DNA from: Liolophura sinensis
Lineage: Eukaryota > Mollusca > Polyplacophora > Chitonida > Chitonidae
Assembly (NCBI RefSeq): GCF_032854445.1
Contig: NC_088299.1
Span: 17,353,608-17,417,607 of the forward strand
DNA length: 64,000 bases
Direction: 5' to 3'
Shown here piece by piece: positions 42,538 to 55,480 of this stretch. The first letter of the stretch is position 1, and each line of letters opens with the position of its first letter. Under the pieces are notes generated by a model that worked only from the letters and a program-made list of their open reading frames with translations, ran no database searches and was not told the origin of the DNA. A program made the position numbers and the translations under genes.

Positions 42538-45231
42538 GTAGCTCACAGAATAGACCTCGCTTGTGACACATGTATTTTCTGATATGCGATTGTTAGCTTC
42601 GTCTTTACATGTATCTTTTTTGTAAATCTTTATATATTTCCTTTAACGGAGTGCTCCAGTTGGTAAGTGTTGTACTTTGATAGAAAAGGACAATTTTTCA
42701 TTCTTGAATTTCCAAAAAAAATAGTGTTTACAAAATATCAATAGTGTTTGATATTATAGGAATTATTGATATGTTCCGATACTTGTCGATGAATGACTTA
42801 TTTCCTCCTTTGTGGATAGGTATGACATTTGCTGTTTATTTCAGTACTGGTATAGGAACTTGTTGTTATGCACTTGTTTGATATTGAAGTCAAAGATTGT
42901 GTTACGACTGATGTAGACCGTTTTAAAACTTTAGCATTTATACATTGAAGACCACAGGCTTTTTCCTCATCTTCTGGACATAATTTTTCGCAAACATTCT
43001 TTTCGGTAACAGTAGGAATAGAGAAAGTATAATCTTTTGGTACTTTTTCACTGATAACACATTTTAATTTGCTAAGGTTTGGCTTTACTGTGAAAGATCT
43101 CGATTGTGAAATACTTCTGGTACAAAATTTCCAATTCTGGAAGAAGTTCTTAAATAAATTGGAGATCTGTTCCGAATCATCAGTTCCCTGTAAATCCTTC
43201 TTGTTGTTCTACTTCATAACAAATACATGTTACTAACATGTATAGCGGCATTGTGTTTTGGAACTCTCGTTTTAATGTGTTCTTTCCGTTCAGAAACTTG
43301 CAGAAATAGTACTGAATTTAATTGCTCTGCAGCTAATTGCATGTCTTAAAAAGGGCTGGAATGAATGACTGGAGCTTATAATCTACCTTGGCAATGTTTA
43401 TATATATCATGGAGACGAAAGGGCTGGAGAACGAGACAATTCATTCCGCAATCAATTAAGAATTAAGTCAGGCTTTGTACACTGGTTTAATGAGAGACTA
43501 TTTTCTCTTGACATTGGTAGTTCACTACCTTGAGGGATAAAAAACTGATATCTGTGAGGTAATTTTCACAATTGTATTTTTAAGTGTAATTATGATAAAT
43601 AACCTAAAATTTCACCTTTGATTTTAAGTTGCACATTTTATGTGATTCTGAGAGCTCAGTTCATCTTAGTGAGGTGTTTTGAGGTTCCCTTGTAAGGTAG
43701 GATATGATATCCGACTGGAAAATTGTGAATTTCAGCTTGAAAAATAATCCGTATGTTTGATGACATGACTGTTAGCCTCTAAAAATGAACGTTTTGCAGC
43801 AAAATATTTGGTTGTTTGTTGCAGATGCTACATGTAAACTTCTCTAAGTCATATTAAAAACATTCCTGAAAATTCCTGCATTTTTAGATGCTAACAAAGG
43901 TCAGAAACAATTTCATGTACTTTTAGTGTTGATACTTCCTCACTCGTGTATCACCTTACCTTTGAAGCAAACCTCAAAACACCTTTCAAGATCAATGGAA
44001 CTCTCAGAATCAGGTATAATCAGTAACCTGTCTGTGAACAGAATTTGAGGTTAAATGCGGCATTCAGTGGGAGCCTCACCACTTCCCGTTTCGGATGATG
44101 TATGGTTGTTGTCAAACAACACCAGGGAAGCATCCACTTTCTACAAGGTTATAACATGTTAGACCGCTCCATCATTTGTAATGTAAACCTGAGCCAGGTG
44201 TATGATTTATGCAATACAACAGTTTCTCAGGGGAGAGCAGATATATAATTAAAGTACCATAAAAATATAATTAAATAACCGATAAAGAAAAACTATATGG
44301 GCTTAATCCTAGATATATCTTATGGGCTTTCCAAATTAGTTTTCGTACACATGACTAAACTTAGTTTTTGTAAGGAACACTTTGATGCAGAGTAAGACCA
44401 AAGTGGTTTTGTGATCAGTGGATGACACAGAGGATAGGGTTTTAATGATTGTCCCTCTCCAGATGGGATATATAGAGGCCACTCTTCCTACAAGAGGTCA
44501 TCATCGTGTTGGAACCATGTCTATCAAGAGATAAACTTTTAGTACTAGATAAGCATTAGATCCTGCACATTTCTGTGGCTCTATATTTCCACTCTGTTCT
44601 TTTGTGGCATAATCTCATAATCTTTGGCCAGTGTATAACTTAAAGACGTCTCGATAAACAGCTATCACACAGTGGTATTATTTGGTGGGGATCCAAAACA
44701 TGCACCTAGTGATCGATAGTGGTACGTGTAAAGATGATGTACGTGTAGAGTTACCCAAATTGTTCCAACTTGGGGGACTGCCATGGCAGCTGGATCATGT
44801 AAATAGGTATTTGCCATACTGATACACCAAAATAAGGACATAATTGTCTGGCAAAATAGAGATGGAACTCCAAGATTTAGAGCAACAGTTTTAATCTTTT
44901 CCTTAGTTGCACATTGCAATGTACATTTACCTGTTGTAAAACATATGGTTAAGTTGTCCAATTTGGGGTTACCATGGCAACCATATCACCACTGCAAAAT
45001 TTTCCAGGTGATGGGTGCATTCCCACTGTGGATATGTTGACTTTTTATGTTTCATAAAAAAACAAATTCTCTTTGAGCTAGTTATCTGTTTATCTGTGGC
45101 TAATTTGTACTGTCATCAGTCTTCTAGAATCTCCATGTGCTTGTTTTTCTTTTTATTCAGTTTATATTCATGTTACCCAAGTGGCTGTTTTCTCAAAATG
45201 AGAAAACAAGTATATATAGTTACAGGACACT

Positions 45232-46625
45232 CCTCTGTGGTTATACAATGTTCTTCTACATCTGTACAATGTTCTATAGCTGTACAACATGTTGTTCTGT
45301 TGCTGTACTGTCTTGTTCTATATTTGTAGGCATGTTCTATAGCAGTAAAATTTCTGTTGCTGTAGGCATGTTCTATAGTTGTACAATGTTCTATTGCTGT
45401 AAGCATGTTGTGTAACTGTATAGTGTTCTTTTGCTGTAAGCATTTTCTATAGCTGTACAATGTGCTTTTGTTGTAGGCATGTTTTATAGCTGTACAATGT
45501 TCTTTTGTTGTAGGTATGTTCTATAGTTGCACAATGTTCTATTGTTGTAGGCATGTTCTGTGGCTGTACAATGTTCTGTTGCTGTAAACATGTTCTTTAG
45601 TTGTACAATGTTCTATTGTTATAGGCATGCTCTGTAGCTGTGCAATGTTCTATCACTGTAGGCATGTTCTGTAACTGTATACTGTTCTTCTGCTGTAAGG
45701 ATTTTCTATAGCTGTACAATGTTATTTTGTTGTGGGCATGTTCTACAGCTGTACAATGTTCTATTGCTGTAGGTATGTTCTATAACTGTACAATGTTCTA
45801 TTGCTGTAGGCATGCTTTGTAGCTGTGCAATGTTCTATCACTGTAGGCATGTTCTGTAACTGTATACTGTTCTTCTGCTGTAAGCATTTTCTACAGCTGT
45901 ATAATGTTCTTTTGTTGTAGGCATGTTCTACAGCTGTACAATGTTTTATTGCTGTAGGTATGTTCTATAACTGTACAATGTTCTATTGCTGTAGGCATGT
46001 TCTATATATATAGTGTTCTTTGGCTGTAACCATTTTCTATAGCTGTCGAATGTTCTTTTGTTGTAGGAATGTTCTATAGTTGTACGATGTCCTTTTGTTG
46101 TAGGCCTGTTCCATAGCTGTACAATGTTTTTTTGTTGTAGGCATGTTTTATAGTTGTACAATGTTCTGTTGCTGTAGGCATTTTCCATAGCTGTAAAATG
46201 TTCTATTGCTGTAGGCATGTTCTATAGCTGTACAATGTTCTATTGCTGTAGGCATTTTCCATAGCTGTAAAAGGTTCTATTGCTGTAAACATGTTCTTTA
46301 GTTGTACAATGTTCTATTGCTGTAGGCATTTTCCATAGCTGTAAAATTTTCTATTGCTATAGGCATGTTCTATAGCTGTACAATTTTCTATTGCTGTAGG
46401 CATGTTCTAGAACTGTACAATGCTCTATTGCTGTAGGCATGTTCAATAGCTGTACAATGTTCTATTGCTGTGGGCATGTTCCGTAGTTGTACAATGTTGC
46501 TCTGTTGCTGTGCAGTTTTGTTCTATAGTTGTACAATGGTCTATTTCTATACAATGTTCTATTGCTCTACATTGTTGTTTTAAACATATATATTGTTCTT
46601 CCATGGTTACACAGTGCTTCAGTTT
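45232..46625. repeat. Minisatellite H, 37-bp unit
   Basis: About 36 degenerate copies of TATAGCTGTACAATGTTCTA plus TTGCTGTAGGCATGTTC. Diverged units with frequent single-base changes suggest an older array than those at 26.9 and 57.4 kb. Confidence 0.93.
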
Positions 46626-48639
46626 AATACACATATACAAAGCTGTAAATTATACAATATTTTTCAATAGTTATCTGAAGGCTTTTTGGGTTGTATAATG
46701 TGGTCTAGTGATATAATTCTAGTTACGGCAATCCTCTGTTACAATGGTTTATTTACGTAAACGATTTATATAATTACAGAGTATTCTTATTCTTTCAATG
46801 ACATTTACTACATTTTTTTCATTGGTAAATTTTGTCTTTTTAATAGCGTGTTTGTAAAATATATCCTGATGATCAGAAAATATGCCTTTTTCAATATAGC
46901 ATCAGTGTAACACATAAACTGTCTTATCAGAATACCCTCACAAAAAAAAGTGGTGAAATATAATTCTGAGTTCGTGTTAAACCTTCAAGACAGCTTCATG
47001 GTCAATCCTGAGACCTGTTATAAAAGAATGCCAGCTCGTGCCTGTTTGTGACTGGGTGTCGCTCTATACCCTCTGCTACCTGACAATGCTGCCTTTGATC
47101 TTACCTGTAAACAAACTGCTCGTTAAGCTAAGGATGGCTTCATTAGGAATTCTCTGTTAAGTGTATATATGAGGCTGGTTTACTCACTATCAAGCTCATG
47201 TCCATGTTCATAACTGTCCCTCAGGTGGGCAGCAAAACGACTTGCTCAGGTGGCGCAGTCTTCCCTACGCTCATTCATCCCACGTGTGTTTACCCATTGT
47301 CAGTTAATTATAAACTGTGTGTGGGAGCAGAATTAGGGCAATAAGATAGGCTGAAGATAAAAGAAGATTGAGAAGAGCATTGTTAGCGCGAAGTGTGCCT
47401 GTGTTGTTCTGTATATAAATGTACTACAGGTAGAGGTTACATTACCGCTGTTTTCACAAATAGCCTAAATCCGCCACAATTTCAACCACATTATAGTGCT
47501 TCTTTTGCATATATATGGGCTGTAATCTCATCTGTACTGTTTATTTTGTATTTTTTGTGAATTTCAGTAGTCTTGAAGCATGTGCAGACTGTATGAATTA
47601 TAATTTCAGTTTGCATCTGAAGTTATACTTTAGGTTGTTGATTTTGTTGAGGGTTTAAGGTAGAGGAGTTTATGTGAGTAGCCTGTGATTACTGCAAGCA
47701 CATCACTGGTACATACATGTATTTGATGTACATATAATGGTGTAGTAGATCAATATCTTATAGAGGGACAAATGTCTAACTCCTCTACTGTGTTAAAAGC
47801 AAAACCCATTATATACTTACATACAAATGTGCCAAGACTTTAGGCCTCCCTTAAAAACATGTCTGTTATGCGTACCCCAACCCTGGCTTTTTGAAAAGAT
47901 CAGCGGTCAGTCAGGAATGCTGCTTTTCTGGTCAATGATCACCACTGTGATGACTTTTAAAATCAGACAATGCTGTAGAAATTACATTCAGAACATAAAA
48001 AAACAAGACGGGCATTTCTAATCAAAAAGAAAATAGAAATTTTGCAAGAACATAAAAAAAAACGATACTACATAAGTGGCCATTAAAAACATTTGAGCAG
48101 GGTTATGCCCGCATATTTTTACGAATGGCCGTATTCACTGTTCCTTTTGAACAGTGTTGGGTGGCATGATTTGTTTTCTAGCGGTACAGGTAGTTCTGTA
48201 CCTGATGACGTAGTGGTGCTGGTGCGGATGCATTTTCTGACCATTCCGTGTTCTAAATGTGGGTAAATGAATTCAAAACTTAGCTGTGTTACAGAGGTAT
48301 GGTGTATATAAGTTACCTGTGTACTTGTCAACACCTTCACCACTTGCAGGTAAATGCATGATATTGTGGACATTACGGAATGTGTTTGACCTTCGCACCA
48401 CATTTATCTGCATGACATTTTGGACATTCGGACAAGTGTAACAGTGATGAGAGCAGATGATATGAGTTTGTGTGTGCGTGTATAGGACATGTAAGTTTAC
48501 AAGGTTAGAGGATACGAAGTGTTGATGATTACTCGTATAATAACCTCCTGAATCTCAGATCAGAACTGTACTCTTAATGGACGATGCTAAAAATATGATG
48601 CATCTGTCTGCCATTATCTAGGTGAGCATATGTCCATAG

Positions 48640-48780
48640 ACCCTAATTCTTCAACCTTTTCAACGGCTTCTGTAACCAGTGTTTTGAGACATTCTGAGTG
48701 AACTCTGGGGTGTTGCGAAATAATTTGCACAATTTATACAGCTTACATCTGGTAATAACGGCACAAAGAAATCATTTAGG
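48640..48780. repeat. Dispersed repeat 2, second copy
   Basis: Same block order as 13556-13690 (ACCCTAATTCTTCAACC, TTTTGAGACATTCTGAG, AATAATTTGCACAATTTA). Lies immediately before the (AT)n tract. Confidence 0.7.
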
Positions 48781-48792
48781 AGTGATTATAAT

Positions 48793-48798
<6 letters not shown>

Positions 48799-48831
<33 letters not shown>
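48799..48831. repeat. (AT)n microsatellite
   Basis: About 16 AT dinucleotides directly upstream of a truncated SINE. Confidence 0.95.
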
Positions 48832-48832
<1 letters not shown>

Positions 48833-48837
48833 CACTG

Positions 48838-48955
48838 CAAAGGTGGGAAGGTCTTCCAGCAACCTGGGGATGATTGTGAGTGTTCCCCTTACACCATAAT
48901 GTTGACTGCCGTTGTATAAGTGAAATATTCTTGAGTACGATGTAAGCAATTGAAT
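48838..48955 (+). mobile_element. SINE family 2, 5'-truncated 3' fragment
   Basis: GGTGGGAAGGTCTTCCAGCA, then TAAGTGAAATATTCTTGAGT and ACGATGTAAGCAATTGAATG match the body and tail of family 2. The tRNA head is absent. Confidence 0.8.
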
Positions 48956-49178
48956 GAATATATGTATAAATATAAATTCCACTTAAAAAGCACTTAAGAG
49001 GTTGAAAGGTTGAAGATTTACAGTCTGTAACTACTGTACATACACAAGTACATCTGACTTTCCTACCCATAAACTGGGCAACAGCTCTACATGTAGGTGT
49101 AAAAGGAAGCTGATAACATAATTTGCACAAGAGTTTGTGTTTATGCAGTGTTTATTTGTTTGTGTCATTAAAGATGAA

Positions 49179-49507
49179 GTGAGTGAGTGCTTGGGATTTA
49201 ATGTCGTACTGAACAATTTTTCGGTCATATGACGACGAAGGAATCTTTAGAGTGCATGTAATGTACTCTTTTATCTGGTGCTGCTTCATTGAGACGCTTT
49301 ACCAAAGCCAAGTAAGCCGCCCCGCCCGAGCCATTACACTGATACTGGTCAACCAGTCGTTGCAATATCCACTGAATGCTGAACACCAAGAGAGGAAATT
49401 ACTGCTGCCTCTTTATTAAGGTCTTAGGTGTGACGTAACCCAGAATCGACTCTGGATCTACTGTTCCCGAAGCGGACGTTCTACCAACTGTGCTATCTGG
49501 GCCGGTC
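49179..49507 (-). mobile_element. tRNA-derived SINE, family 1, complete
   Basis: Minus strand head: GACCGGCCCAGATAGCACAG (A box) and, after the anticodon-arm region, an AGTCGATTCTGGGTTACGTC B-box region. Plus strand starts GTGAGTGAGTGCTTGGGATT. Flanked by CATTAAAGA at 49166-49174 and 49508-49516, a perfect 9-bp direct repeat. Confidence 0.9.
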
Positions 49508-49815
49508 CATTAAAGAAGCTTGATGAAACTGTGCATATTTTTTCTTTACACCCCACAATTCTTTCAGAGTGTTTCAAAACATTGGTTGCAGAGGTGGTTG
49601 AACAATCAGGGTATCGAACAAGTGTCATGTTCTCTGATTTTGTCAGAAATTCATAAAATCATGGAAGGCTTTTGCATCTTTTGAATTATTGGACATATGA
49701 GACTATATCTGGTGTTCACATGCAGCATCTACATGTAGGAAGTGGAAATGCTAGGACTATAGAGGGGTTGCATGACCTACTTCGGGTAGCCATATTGGAG
49801 TACTGTGGCTACTGT

Positions 49816-49852
49816 GGGGGGTAGGAGGGGGGTGGGTAGTGGGGGCAGGGGT
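49816..49852 (+). other. G-rich block with G-quadruplex potential
   Basis: Six or more runs of three to six G within 37 bp, separated by one to four bases. Confidence 0.7.
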
Positions 49853-52133
49853 GAGTGAATTAGGACTCCAAGCTGATCCCGCACTCCCAATAGGCTCATT
49901 GATGATGTCATTTCTGAATATTTGCAGTCATTGATGGAAAATACACATAAAATAGGGGCTATTAAGACATAAAATATGCCTCAAAAATTAAAATTTTCTT
50001 CTCATTTTTATTAGCATGTAGTTTTAAATATCCCTTAAAGTCATACATTTGTTTTATAGCACCTTTCATGTATTTTTTAAGGTCACGGTTTACTTGAATT
50101 GCTAATGACCATTAATTATGTTTACGCTCTGGCTGCTCTGTTTATGCTCTGGCATCTCTGTTTATGCTCTGGCCATTCTGGATTCGTCCAGCTCATGAAA
50201 CCGACATGCATTTGTATTTTAACGTGACATATTGTTAAGTATAGCGTAAAACACAAAGACTGAAATCATATCATGTAGTGTGGAACCCCTGCCATGATTT
50301 TATCCTGGTTGATTGAACACCTAATCATATCCTGGGATTCTTTGGAAAGTACAACTGAGTTATTGCTTGGTAGGAAGACAGTATATGCTGGGGAAAGCAC
50401 AGTTATATGTAGCCAGTTAATATTTGATCAATTACATGTAATTTATGTAGTTCTGTTTCTTTATTTAATGGTATGGTGGGATGGTAGGGAAGTTCAGGAG
50501 AGCATTTAGGTACCATTAATCCATTTTTTCAAACTAAATTTGGTCATTTTTTTGTGTTTGAGTGAGTTACAGATAGAATCTGTTTCGAATCTGTTGTTGT
50601 AGACAAAATTTGTACATGCACACAGTTCCTACATGTTCTTCGTGCTGTCATTAATTTTTTTTGACATAGGCTATTTACTAGGTGAGAAGTACCAAACAGA
50701 GACTTTTTGCGAGATGTTGCAGCTATTGTAAAATTTGCTTTTGTTGAGCCCTCATGAAATGGTGAGGGTAGTGGGTGGAGGAAGCTGGAGTGCTCTGGAT
50801 AAAGCACTAGCTTCTGAAGCTTGACCCAATAGGTGACAAATCCTACTGGTTAATTAGCTCTGCCCAGAGTTGAACCAGAATTGAAGGCCCTAATGAACCA
50901 CTTCATTAGCAAGCGTTTTTGCTGATCTAGAAGTATGAGCACTTTCAATATGGAATGACTACCTGTATGTGTTAAAAACTCAGACTCAGCTGTCATTACT
51001 AATTAAAATCTTGCTGGTTTGCATTTAACCTAACTGTGTGCATGAGTCTTTTGTACTCACCTATTTAATGTACAGGTACATAGGTGTTAATCATCTCTCT
51101 ATGACGCAGGTACCAATCTCCCCCTGCTCCACACACATGGACCTGTACACATAATGCACTGTCAGGCTTAAGATATCTGTGAACAAGTACAAATCTTCAA
51201 TAACTAAGCGTCCCCCAAAAAGTTGATGTCTTCTAGCACTGACACCCATCGTTACCAAATTTAAAATAGCCAGCTGTGTGAGTTAAATGTTTAATTAGAA
51301 TGTCAAAAATTTGGTTGACTGGCCGATAGACAGTTTATCTTGTAGAGCAGCTTGTCTTAGCTACATAAATTAGCATTGAAGTTGTTAATCTATCATGCAA
51401 TTCTAAAACTCTGATTAAATAAATAAAAAAAAAACCAACGTGTACATGTTTGTTATGTCAAATTAATAACAATTAATGTAAAAAAAACATTAAAAGTAAA
51501 ACACTTGAGGCAGGGAGATGATGCTGCTTGGCTCCAGCTGTAATCAACTCTGGATGTTGAGCAGGTACCTGGTGAGGTCAAGAGCAGTGGTTGGATCATG
51601 ATTGATTGGTTTGTTCGTGACAGCTTTCCGAGATCAATGCAGCCGTTTAGACAATTTCACAAAACACTCTGAAGATCTCATTTGCCATATAACTATTTGA
51701 TACTGAATTCCAGCAGTTTGTGTGTTAATTAAGTGGCAACACACACTAGTGACTTCACAAAAGGCTGCTGCTGAACCTGCATTATTTCAAATGCATTTTT
51801 ATTACTACATGTAGTTGGTTTCATTCAAGCATTGAGATGTACCTACTGCCTCTGTTGAGATTACATCTCTGATAGATTTGTCCGCCATACTTTTTACTAC
51901 AGCGATGTCGAAGGCGAGGTTCGTGCATGACGTCACCTGATCTGAGATGACTATTTTCACGTTGTGTAAACAACTGCACATGATGGTGAACGTTTTGAAC
52001 TGTTGAGCAGTGGGTTCATGGGTATTATTATCATCTCTGTTCATGCTCAAGCTGAACCATAGCAATTTAAATATATTTACATACTTTTCACTTGATTTTG
52101 CATTTACAAAATTCACAGACGATACAACAATAG

Positions 52134-52337
52134 TTATCGTGGGTTCTTCACTGTGTCCTGGACACTGCATGATCCAAGGCTTCTTTTCTCACATGCCACA
52201 TGAAGAGCGGTGACTTGATTTGCCTTTAACTCTACACAAATGCCGCCGCTTGCCTTGGCATACATGATTACTTCTTCGGACTCTCTTTTCATGCCTTCTT
52301 TCATGGGCGCCGCCATGTTGAATAAGTTAATATTCAT
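52134..52337 (-). other. CpG-rich patch with good start-codon context
   Basis: On the minus strand AACATGGCGGCGCCC opens a frame (MAAPMKEGMKRESEEVIMYA, then KASGGICVELKANQVTALHV) ending at 52134. Locally rich in CpG, like a first coding exon; an AAG|GCAAGC and a GAA|GTAATC are the only donor-like sites. I do not recognise the peptide. The frame next to it (51805-52170) may or may not be related. Confidence 0.25.
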
Positions 52338-52398
52338 TAGCTAATATGTGAGTAAATAGTTCATTTTTATTTTGGATGTTTGTGATTAATTCACATGC

Positions 52399-52663
52399 AG
52401 GTAGTTGCTTGATTTTATATGCAGATGTAGGTATTTTGCTTGATTTTATATGCAGATGTAGGTATTTTGCTTGATTTTATATGCAGATGTAGGTATTTTG
52501 CTTGATTTTACATGCAGATGTAGGTATTTTGCTTGATTTTATATGCAGATGTAGGTAATTTGCTTGATTTTATATGCAGATGTAGGTATTTTGCTTGATT
52601 TTATATGCAGATGTAGGTATTTTGCTTGATTTTATATGCAGATGTAGGTATTTTGCTTGAATT
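52399..52663. repeat. Minisatellite I, 31-bp unit
   Basis: Eight to nine copies of TGCTTGATTTTATATGCAGA plus TGTAGGTATTT with almost no divergence: one TAC for TAT, one AATT for ATTT. Confidence 0.95.
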
Positions 52664-54828
52664 GCTTGAAAATATCTGATACTCCCTTATGAACAATTAT
52701 CCCCAAATTTGGGGGGAAATCACTGCTCTGATGTCTTGTCTCAGTACGGTAGGATCATGTGGAAAGGTTCGTGATCTTGAATGAGTTGGTTTAAGAAATT
52801 CTCAAACAATACCGCAGCCTGTTTTATGGCATTTTTGTACTTCATATCATTATGGTTTTGATTGTCTTCCAAAAACATGCATTGATTAGTAAGGCACACC
52901 AATTTAACGTTTTGTGCAGAATGAATCTCTTTTCTATGTTGTTGAAAGGTATGAAAATAAAACTGAAAAACAATCTAATTTGTGGGAAAGGTGGGCTGTG
53001 CCAGCAAATGTTTCTTGTTAAGGACTTATCAGTGTGATTGGAAATCCTTAAAAAATAGTAAGAGGGGGCACGTTACAAAAATGTGGATTTTCAGTTTTAC
53101 TTTTAGTCCATTTTGGGACTGTTTAGTGTCTACTCGCCCATAAAATACAAAATAAAATTTATGTGGCTTAAACTGTATGGATCAATTAATACCAGGTGTG
53201 TTGTTAACCAGGAAACTTGTCAACAGTTTGATTTTTTTTTTGAAAGTGAAATATACATGAACGGAACTTGAAATCAGCGAGATCCAGAATGAATTTGATC
53301 CCAACGGTGGATGCATGTTTTCGGCCACTGTGTCAGTCTCTCTGCTGACTGACAGCTTGCTATTCCGCTACATTAAGCTGGGTATGAAACTGGAGGTATA
53401 GTCATGTTTATAATCTCAATAGTGCTTTAAAGAGGCTGTACCAAAACTTTTTGGCACCAAATGCATATGCGCATTCAAATTGTCTGTATATATTTACCAA
53501 GAATTAATTATTGCAAGTTATTGCTTTTCAGTCAATATCAGACTTGTATCTGTATTATTTATTGTGTTAAAATTATTCTAAGTTTGAAATGATTCTAAGT
53601 TTGAAACAGTTATAATGTGAGCCTCTTAATAAATTTTGTGAATTCCTTTACTGATTTCGAACAGTAACACTAGTATGCACGGAAGAGGCTGATTCTCTTG
53701 ACAGGTAAATAATTGGGCTATTCCGAAATAATAGCAAAAATTTGATTTGCACGGATTGATTATTTTTCAAAAATATCCATTATGACCTCTTTACAGCATG
53801 TAAAAAAGGTCCAGCATGTGACAGTAGGCTGTGTGAGATGACCATCACTGTATCCTAGATCCTTTTGAGTTAGAGGCTATAGTCCATTTCTTTTAATCTG
53901 TTACCAGTATACCGCTCCCTGTAAAATCAGATTTATTCACTATCAAGGTTGCCTTTTGTTAGACTCGATATGTTGGACATAAATATTACTGTAAGGTGGC
54001 AATTTTGGTAACGAGTATGGCAGATTTTACAGATAGCTGAATATCGGCGAGAAATTAAAAGAAACAGACTACAGTTATTTGGCTGTATAACATGTACATG
54101 TAACTAGCAGATCAAAGATGTACTGGATTATAATCCAGCCTCTCTCTAATTAAATCACACTGTGTGTAAGATGATGATATGATTCTCGTGCCATTGTGAT
54201 TGTGCATGGCCACTGTGGTGCTACCCGGCTATCAATGACGCACACCTGTATAATATAACACCCCAGGTGGATCGCAGGGTATTGACTGTACATGTAGATG
54301 GTCGGGCATTGTGTGTCTGGCTGGTGGGTACCTTTGATCTTGGTGGCTCTTGGTGCCAAGGGTCCGAGAGCCAACCCACATTGCATTTCCATCACATTAG
54401 TGGTCAGCGACAAGAGCTGTGTCAATATGAAGGCAGGAAATTCTGAACTTTATGATGGGCGCACACTTGTACATGTTTGAAGCTGCCATTAACTGTCTCA
54501 CTATATGTATACATGTACATGTGTGGAGATCGAGTTTAGCATCCATTGTATCTCCAGGCAGATAGGATGTCTGTCCCATAATGGCATATAGATCTGTGTG
54601 AAAACTGCAGACTAACAGTACACTTATTTTATATACAGATGTACTGGACATATGTAGTGTTGCATGTCACACTCAGCGGGTGACGTTGACAGATTGAATA
54701 CAGCCAAGCTTTGGCTGGTTGGGAGGTGACTTTATTCAAGCCAAATGGCAGTAGTATTCCCCTCAGCTGTCATGATATAATCTCCAGTACCAATTTTATT
54801 ATCCACACAGCATCCATGCAGAAGAAGC
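52664..54828. other. No gene seen
   Basis: AT-rich, unique-looking sequence. The open frames at 54150-54651 show no recognisable similarity or splice context. Confidence 0.6.
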
Positions 54829-55138
54829 GGTAATATCATGTATGGGTACTACATGGGCGGTAATATCATGTATGGGTACTACATGGGCGGTAATATCATG
54901 TATGGGTACTACATGGGCGGTAAAATCATGTATGGGTACTACATGGGCGGTAATATCATGTATGGGTACTACATGGGCGGTAATATCATGTATGGGTACT
55001 ACATGGGTGGTAAAATCATGTATGGGTACTACATGGGCGGTAATATCATGTATGGGTACTACATGGGCGGTAATATCATGTATGGGTACTACATGGGTGG
55101 TAAAATCATGTATGGGTACTACATGGGTGGTGATATCA
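54829..55138. repeat. Minisatellite J, 30-bp unit with 90-bp super-repeat
   Basis: Ten copies of GTAATATCATGTATGGGTAC plus TACATGGGCG. Units follow a regular order, two with TAATATC then one with TAAAATC, three times over. 30 bp is ten codons, so three frames stay open. Confidence 0.96.
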
Positions 55139-55395
55139 AGTGACACATTTTGGCTGTGTTCTGATTGATTCATCAACTTTATGGGGACTCTAAAGAATTT
55201 TTTGGTTAAGTTTGATTAATTTATTATCAGAAAACATTTTTTGATGTGTCCACATCAAAGGTATCACATCAAGACCTTATGTGCTTCTGAGAGCGATTCT
55301 TTACACACAGAACATTTATATTGCTAATAATTAGGTGAAATGAAGCAGTCATTAATGGAACGTTATTTTGAACTTTTTGAACTTATTATTATTGC

Positions 55396-55480
55396 AGACA
55401 GACACACAGAAACACAGACAGGCAGACAGGCAGACAGACGGACAGAAACACAGGCAGACAGATAGACAGACAGACAGACT
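55396..55480. repeat. Imperfect (CAGA)n microsatellite
   Basis: Repeats of ACAGACAGGCAGACAGACGG type over about 85 bp. Confidence 0.92.

Larger units (their letters stand above)
33116..45231. other. 12 kb of intergenic or intronic DNA; no identified gene
   Basis: AT-rich sequence with few repeats. Items worth separate entry: exon-like segments at 35019-35091 and 42482-42537, an open minus-strand segment at 37393-37715, a dispersed repeat at 40345-40555 and a foldback palindrome at 41252-41379. It could be part of a long intron of a gene running beyond the window. Confidence 0.5.
46626..52398. other. Intergenic or intronic DNA; SINEs only
   Basis: AT-rich. Holds a dispersed repeat (48640-48780), an (AT)n tract with a SINE 3' fragment (48799-48955), a whole SINE (49179-49507), a G-rich block (49816-49852), a short triplicated TTTATGCTCTGGC motif (50118-50175) and an ATG-rich CpG patch (52134-52320). 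No gene identified. Confidence 0.55.

Noticed and set aside
45232-45260. Relationship of the 37-bp array to the 51-bp satellite through CCTCTGTGGTTATAC
   Set aside because: The shared 14-15 bp occurs once at the array edge and the units differ otherwise; probably chance or a small captured fragment.
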